Source of the DNA: Oscillospiraceae bacterium
GTDB taxonomy: Bacteria > Bacillota > Clostridia > Oscillospirales > Acutalibacteraceae
Direction of reading: 5' to 3'
Assembly: GCA_015065935.1 (NCBI GenBank)
Contig: SVPI01000004.1
Coordinates: 1 to 64,000, forward strand
Length of the DNA: 64,000 nt
The notes below the pieces were generated by a model. That model ran no database searches and was not told the DNA's origin. It saw nothing but the letters and a program-made list of their open reading frames with translations. Below, one piece after another: positions 60,170-64,000 of the stretch (positions are counted from its first letter, which is position 1; the number at the start of each line of letters is the position of its first letter). The translations under genes were made by a program, and so were the position numbers.

Positions 60170-61468
60170 ATGGAAACCAAAAAAACTTACGGTTACAACA
60201 GCGCCGATTTTAAGAAGTTCTTAAAATATGCTTGGCTTATGCTGCTGAGCTTCGGCTTTACCTATCTTTTCTTTTATAACGGTAGACAAAACATTAACCT
60301 TGTTTTGCCCCTTATGAAACAGGAATTCCAGTCTGATTTAGGCACCCTTGGCGTTGTTTCTTCGGCACTTTTCTGGAGCTATGCATTCGGTCAGCTTGTT
60401 AGTGGCAGGCTCGGTTCCTTCTTCGGCTATAAAAAGCTGATGATTTTCGGTGTTGCCGCCTCTGCCGTGCTTAATGTTCTTATTTCCTTCCAGCAAAGTC
60501 TTGTAGTAATTGCCATTCTTTGGGGACTTAACGGCTTTTTCCAGGCAATGGTTTGGTCCAACGGCGTTGGCGTTATAAACAAGTGGTGGCCAAAGGAAAA
60601 GCGCGGCTTTGCCTCGGGTCTTGCTACTGCTTTTTCGGGTGTTGCACAGGCTGTTACCTATTTAACGGTTAACTGGTGCCTTATTCTAAACCCCGAATGG
60701 AGCTGGCGTGCAGGCTTCCGCTTCCCCATTATTCCAATGGTTCTTATTCTCATTGTTTTCATTCTTTTCTTTAAAGAAAAGCCTGAGGATGTTGGTCTTA
60801 AACCCTTTGAGGAGCCCGATAAGGAGCTTGCCTCAAACGATGCCGCTTTAGAAGCAGAAATTGCCAAGAAGGGCTTCCTTTATCCCTATAAGCTTTTATT
60901 CAGCGAGCCTAAGGTTATTCTTTTCTGCCTTATTTCAGCCATTGCAGGCATTGGCAGATACGGCCTTCTCACCTGGATACCCACCTATTTCACCGAGGAA
61001 CTGGGGCTTACCCTTAAGGATGATATGTTCACATATATCGTGCTACCCTTAGGTCAGGCCTGTGCAATGTTTGTTTTTCCCTTTATCACCGATAAAATTT
61101 TCAAGGGGAAACGCGAGCCTATGCTTATTCTAGCCTCCATCGTTGCATTTTTGGGTATGATTTGCTTCCCCTTCTTTAAAACACAAATTCCCGCAACAAT
61201 TATGCTTTTTGTTGTAGGCGTGTTCAGTATGGTAACAGGTGTTATTTGGGCAATTGCCGGCGATATGGGTGGCAAGGCACTCTCCTCTACAGTTGTTGGT
61301 GTGCTGGACTGGGCAGTTTATATGGGCGCCGCCATTCAGGCATCTGTGTTTGGATTTGTTAAGGATAGCTTTGGCTGGCCCGCCATATTTATCACCATCG
61401 GCTGTCTTTACATCATTTTGCTGGTACTCACCCTTTTCGCAAGAAAAATGAAAATGAAAAAGCTTTAA
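60170..61468 (+). CDS. MFS transporter, organophosphate:phosphate antiporter-like
   Basis: A 432-residue permease with 12 predicted helices. LFFYNGRQNINLVLPLMKQEF, the first loop GRLGSFFGYKKLM, NGFFQAMVWSNGVGVINKWW and PEDVGLKPFEE recall the GlpT/UhpT (OPA) group importing glycerol-3-phosphate or sugar phosphates in exchange for phosphate. AAGGTGGAG lies before the ATG, 16 bases after the nucleotidyltransferase stop. Together they suggest uptake or export of a phosphorylated compound that is then nucleotide-activated. Confidence 0.82.
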   Translation: METKKTYGYNSADFKKFLKYAWLMLLSFGFTYLFFYNGRQNINLVLPLMKQEFQSDLGTLGVVSSALFWSYAFGQLVSGRLGSFFGYKKLMIFGVAASAVLNVLISFQQSLVVIAILWGLNGFFQAMVWSNGVGVINKWWPKEKRGFASGLATAFSGVAQAVTYLTVNWCLILNPEWSWRAGFRFPIIPMVLILIVFILFFKEKPEDVGLKPFEEPDKELASNDAALEAEIAKKGFLYPYKLLFSEPKVILFCLISAIAGIGRYGLLTWIPTYFTEELGLTLKDDMFTYIVLPLGQACAMFVFPFITDKIFKGKREPMLILASIVAFLGMICFPFFKTQIPATIMLFVVGVFSMVTGVIWAIAGDMGGKALSSTVVGVLDWAVYMGAAIQASVFGFVKDSFGWPAIFITIGCLYIILLVLTLFARKMKMKKL

Positions 61469-61482
61469 TAATTAGACAACAT

Positions 61483-61517
61483 AAAAACACGAGAGATTAA
61501 ATCTCTCGTGTTTTTTT
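61483..61517. terminator. Bidirectional terminator
   Basis: AAAAACACGAGAGAT, loop TAA, ATCTCTCGTGTTTTTTT, between convergent operons. Confidence 0.93.
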
Positions 61518-62862
61518 ATTTTATCATTATTGTATCTTTACCTGAGTAGTAATCCTCAATAACCGTTGTAATTGCTTCGGAAACCTTTTCGCCTATGTAA
61601 TTATCGGTATTGCCTGTTTGAATTGCCTTGCAGAAATTAACCAGCTCATACCTTATGCCTTCGCCATCAAGCTGATAGAAATAACGCCTATTATCGGCAG
61701 GGTTTTCATAGCGTATTTCAAAATAGTCGGTTTTCCACCAAGGGGCCGGAACATAAACATAACCCTTTGTGCCCGAAATTACAAGACTGCCTTCCGATTT
61801 AACACCCTTGCCCACCTTAACCGAGGCTACGGCACCATCATAAATGAAATCAATTTTTGTAAAGGCATCAAAGCGATACTTTTCATCAATAACACGGGTA
61901 ACAGTTTTCTTATCACAATATTCCGTGCCGAGAATTTGGAAAACAGGCAGAAGGGCGGTAGGTCCCCAAGCACAAATACTGTTCCAGATTTTGGAATAAT
62001 CAGGATTGCTTGCCTCGTTTAAATCGCGCATACTTGTACAGGTTGCATCAATAGAGGTTACCTCACCGATTTTTCCGCTTTTCACAAGCAGCATTAAACG
62101 GTTATATGCCGTTGAAAACGCCGTTTTAACGGTTTCCATAAGAACAAGGCCCTTTTCCCTTGCCAACGCAAAAAGCTCGGTGCACTGCGTTTTTTCAAGG
62201 GCTATTGGTGACTCGCACAAAACATGCTTACCATTTTCCAGTGCCTTTTTAATATGTTCGTAATGCTTTTCCGGGTGCGAAAAAACATAAACCGCATCAC
62301 ACGCATTTAGCAGTTCATCATAGTCTTTCGTGGTGGCAATACCCTGATTTTTTGTGGCGGCGCCGATTTCATCATCAAGGGTGCAAACAGTAGCAACCTC
62401 AAGACCGTTAACAAAGCTGCTTTCATTAATGTGCTTTAAAACAAGCAGACCCTCGCCCACAATTCCAAGCTTTATGCTTCGCTTTTCGCTTCTAAGCTCT
62501 GAGCTGGAAACACCCTGGGTTCGGTCAAGATAAACTACCTTGCAGTACTCATTAAGATAATCGAAGGTGCCGACCCAATCAGAGCCAACGGTGAAAATAT
62601 CAATGCCGTATCGCTTGATATCATCAATTTTTTGACCTTCGTATTCCTCTATAATAATCTCATCGGCAATTCCTGTTGCCTTAATGGCCTCAACCCTTTC
62701 CATAAGGGTCTGCTGAACATTTATTTTGCCGCGGGTTTTATCAAAATCATCGGCAGTTACACCAACAATAAGATAATCACCCAAAGCCTTTGCGCGTTCA
62801 AGCAGTCTGATATGGCCATAGTGAAGCAGGTCATAGGTGCCGTATGTTATAACCTTTACCAT
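61516..62862 (-). CDS. TagD-type cytidylyltransferase fused to a Gfo/Idh/MocA dehydrogenase
   Basis: A 448-residue two-domain enzyme. Residues 1-130 are a glycerol-3-phosphate cytidylyltransferase-like domain: ITYGTYDLLHYGHIRLLERA with the HxGH motif, VGVTADDFDKTRGK, and DRTQGVSSSELR where TagD has RTxGISTT. Residues about 131-448 are an NAD(P) oxidoreductase: LGIVGEGLLVLKHI, DAVYVFSHPEKHYEHIKKAL and HVLCESPIALEK, where the usual EKP is ESP. A dehydrogenase plus a cytidylyltransferase would reduce a phospho-keto compound and activate the alcohol as a CDP derivative. It overlaps the aminotransferase gene by one base. Confidence 0.85.
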   Translation of the reverse strand: MVKVITYGTYDLLHYGHIRLLERAKALGDYLIVGVTADDFDKTRGKINVQQTLMERVEAIKATGIADEIIIEEYEGQKIDDIKRYGIDIFTVGSDWVGTFDYLNEYCKVVYLDRTQGVSSSELRSEKRSIKLGIVGEGLLVLKHINESSFVNGLEVATVCTLDDEIGAATKNQGIATTKDYDELLNACDAVYVFSHPEKHYEHIKKALENGKHVLCESPIALEKTQCTELFALAREKGLVLMETVKTAFSTAYNRLMLLVKSGKIGEVTSIDATCTSMRDLNEASNPDYSKIWNSICAWGPTALLPVFQILGTEYCDKKTVTRVIDEKYRFDAFTKIDFIYDGAVASVKVGKGVKSEGSLVISGTKGYVYVPAPWWKTDYFEIRYENPADNRRYFYQLDGEGIRYELVNFCKAIQTGNTDNYIGEKVSEAITTVIEDYYSGKDTIMIK

Positions 62863-63935
62863 TATAAAAGTCCTCTTTTTTGCATATCTTTAAGGGCTGA
62901 AATCAGTGTGTCGTTATCCTCAAAGGTGAGGGCACCAATGTGTCCCACGCGGAAAATCTCATCCACAAGGGCGCCGCCGTTGGGGCACACCCAAATTCCG
63001 TATTCATCCTTTAAAACTGTAAAAATGCTGTAAGCGCCCACATTTTTGGGATGCAGGGGGGTTACTGCATTTGAAAGCGATTCCGAAACAATTTCAAAGG
63101 GCAAATCCTTAATTTTTTCTCTGAAATCCTGTGCTAAAGCCGCAATTTTTGCAGTTTCGGCTTTGGCGCCGCCCGCCTTTTCAATGGCTTTAAGCCTTGC
63201 ATTGATTTGAAGCAGGGTCCCTACGGCAGGTGTAAACGGAGTTTGACCGCGCTCGCCGTTTTTAAGTGCCGATTTTAAATCAAGATACAAACAGCCGCTG
63301 TTATAAGAGCTAAGTCTGCTTACAGCCTTGCCCGATAAAACAATAACCGAAACACCGGGAGGGCAAGCAAGGGCTTTTTGGGAGCCTGTAATCATAACAT
63401 CAACGCCCCACTCGGCCATTTTAAATTCATCTGCCAAAAAGGAGCTTATGGCATCAACTATGAGGAAAATGCCGTTACGATGGCAAAAATCGCTAATAAG
63501 GTCCATATCATAGTGAACACCTGTGGAGGTTTCGTGAACATTCACAATAAATGCAGTGTAGCCCTTGTTTTCAAAGGGAGCCAGCATTTCCTTTGTAAGC
63601 TTTTTGCCCGCTTCAAGTTTAATTTGTGTGTTGTTAATTTTATGAATATCACAAATTTCCACAAATCGCTGACCGAAGCTGCCGCCGTTCACAATAATGG
63701 CTTTGTCGCGCTCATCTAAAAGATTTATAACAGCCGCCTCCATTGAAGCGGTTCCTGAGCCTGTCATAAAAGCAACGCGGGCATCCTCCCCTGCCTTTGC
63801 AAATTGAAGCATAAGGCGCTCATTTTCCAGCATTACGGCAGAAAACTCGGGGGTTCTGAAATAGGGCACCTGCTGTGCACCAATTTCTCTAACAACCTCG
63901 TCAGCCTGTACAGGACCCACAGTAAAATTTAACAT
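62862..63935 (-). CDS. Class V PLP aminotransferase (AGT/serine-glyoxylate-like)
   Basis: A 357-residue aminotransferase. [17 protein letters not shown] is the family start, [14 protein letters not shown] binds PLP phosphate, [11 protein letters not shown] and [13 protein letters not shown] follow, and the PLP Lys is in [21 protein letters not shown] with PPG is the form in alanine-glyoxylate and serine-glyoxylate enzymes; aminoethylphosphonate transaminase PhnW is a near relative. Given the neighbours it may aminate or deaminate a small phospho- or phosphono-compound. AAAGAGG precedes the ATG. Confidence 0.85.
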   Translation of the reverse strand: MLNFTVGPVQADEVVREIGAQQVPYFRTPEFSAVMLENERLMLQFAKAGEDARVAFMTGSGTASMEAAVINLLDERDKAIIVNGGSFGQRFVEICDIHKINNTQIKLEAGKKLTKEMLAPFENKGYTAFIVNVHETSTGVHYDMDLISDFCHRNGIFLIVDAISSFLADEFKMAEWGVDVMITGSQKALACPPGVSVIVLSGKAVSRLSSYNSGCLYLDLKSALKNGERGQTPFTPAVGTLLQINARLKAIEKAGGAKAETAKIAALAQDFREKIKDLPFEIVSESLSNAVTPLHPKNVGAYSIFTVLKDEYGIWVCPNGGALVDEIFRVGHIGALTFEDNDTLISALKDMQKRGLL

Positions 63936-63938
63936 AAT

Positions 63939-64000
63939 TCATTCCTCTTTTGTTAGGGCTGTTTGTTTGAATGAGCCCTTGAGTTGTTTTTTAAAAGCTG
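63939..64000 (-). CDS. C-terminal end of an upstream gene (partial, cut by window)
   Basis: A minus-strand frame open at the window edge reads KKQLKGSFKQTALTKEE and stops three bases before the aminotransferase ATG, the tight spacing seen throughout this operon. A second open frame ends at 63953, so the choice is not certain. Product not recognisable from about 20 residues. Confidence 0.35.
   Translation of the reverse strand, partial: AFKKQLKGSFKQTALTKEE

Noticed and set aside
62862-63935. Naming the aminotransferase PhnW and the locus a phosphonate cluster
   Set aside because: The PLP-lysine motif SQKAL with PPG is nearer to alanine/serine-glyoxylate enzymes, and no PEP mutase is in the window, so only the broader family is called.

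Overview
The window reads as a chromosomal segment of an anaerobic, spore-forming Firmicute of the class Clostridia, most likely near Oscillospiraceae/Ruminococcaceae. This rests on Gram-positive lipoprotein signals, spore genes (spoVB, yabP, yabQ, a pdaB-like deacetylase), an archaeal-type ProRS, HemZ, a CIRCE-controlled groESL, strong AGGAGG-type ribosome sites, and short clustered-hairpin repeats of a kind I associate with gut Clostridia. No phage, plasmid, CRISPR or full insertion sequence was seen.

Layout. 0-3.3 kb: initiator tRNA, then a polar amino acid ABC transporter whose binding protein looks circularly permuted and whose operon is interrupted by a MITE-like inverted repeat. 3.3-5.4 kb: a lone 5S rRNA and rpsB-tsf behind a long leader. 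5.4-13.5 kb is the accessory part: GDSL hydrolase, RsgI-like lipoprotein, GH94 phosphorylase, a zinc-ribbon solute-binding lipoprotein, and a broken duplicate of a sporulation deacetylase flanked by two copies of a hairpin repeat around an AT-rich membrane-protein gene. 13.5-21.4 kb: comEC-like, PRTase, HIT, alaS, TPM, lemA, proS. 21.4-28.3 kb: aromatic operon aroEK-aroF-aroB-aroA-aroC-pheA. 28.5-31.7 kb: acpP, a sortase pair, and an unlisted 48-residue membrane peptide under a LexA-type SOS box. 31.7-41.9 kb: groESL, lipid kinase, RlmL-like methyltransferase, fumarase alpha, then the conserved spoVB-hup-rqcP-yabP-yabQ-divIC-yabR block, nucleosidase and a zinc-ribbon protein. 41.9-54.3 kb: hemZ, MBL hydrolase, frameshifted dtd, relA, recJ, serC-serA, HAD phosphatase, two zinc-finger membrane proteins and a NUDIX hydrolase. 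54.4-58.3 kb: SRP RNA-dnaX-ybaB-recR-DUF896-dehydrogenase. 58.3-64 kb: a nucleotidyl-activation locus.

How the genes work together. Most of the window is housekeeping: translation, chaperones, stringent response, repair, aromatic and serine biosynthesis, spore envelope and division. The best candidate for an undescribed system is 58.3-64 kb. There an XRE regulator fused to an IspD-like domain that has lost the catalytic lysine faces a LicC-like nucleotidyltransferase and an organophosphate-type MFS transporter across an intergenic region whose inverted repeat overlaps the regulator's own promoter, with a further half-site in the transporter-operon promoter. Beyond lies a TagD-type cytidylyltransferase fused to a Gfo/Idh dehydrogenase and a class V aminotransferase. 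I infer a CDP-activated headgroup pathway for surface decoration with a pseudo-enzyme sensor; the substrate cannot be read from sequence. Starts were moved from the ORF track where the ribosome site clearly favours another codon; such cases are noted.
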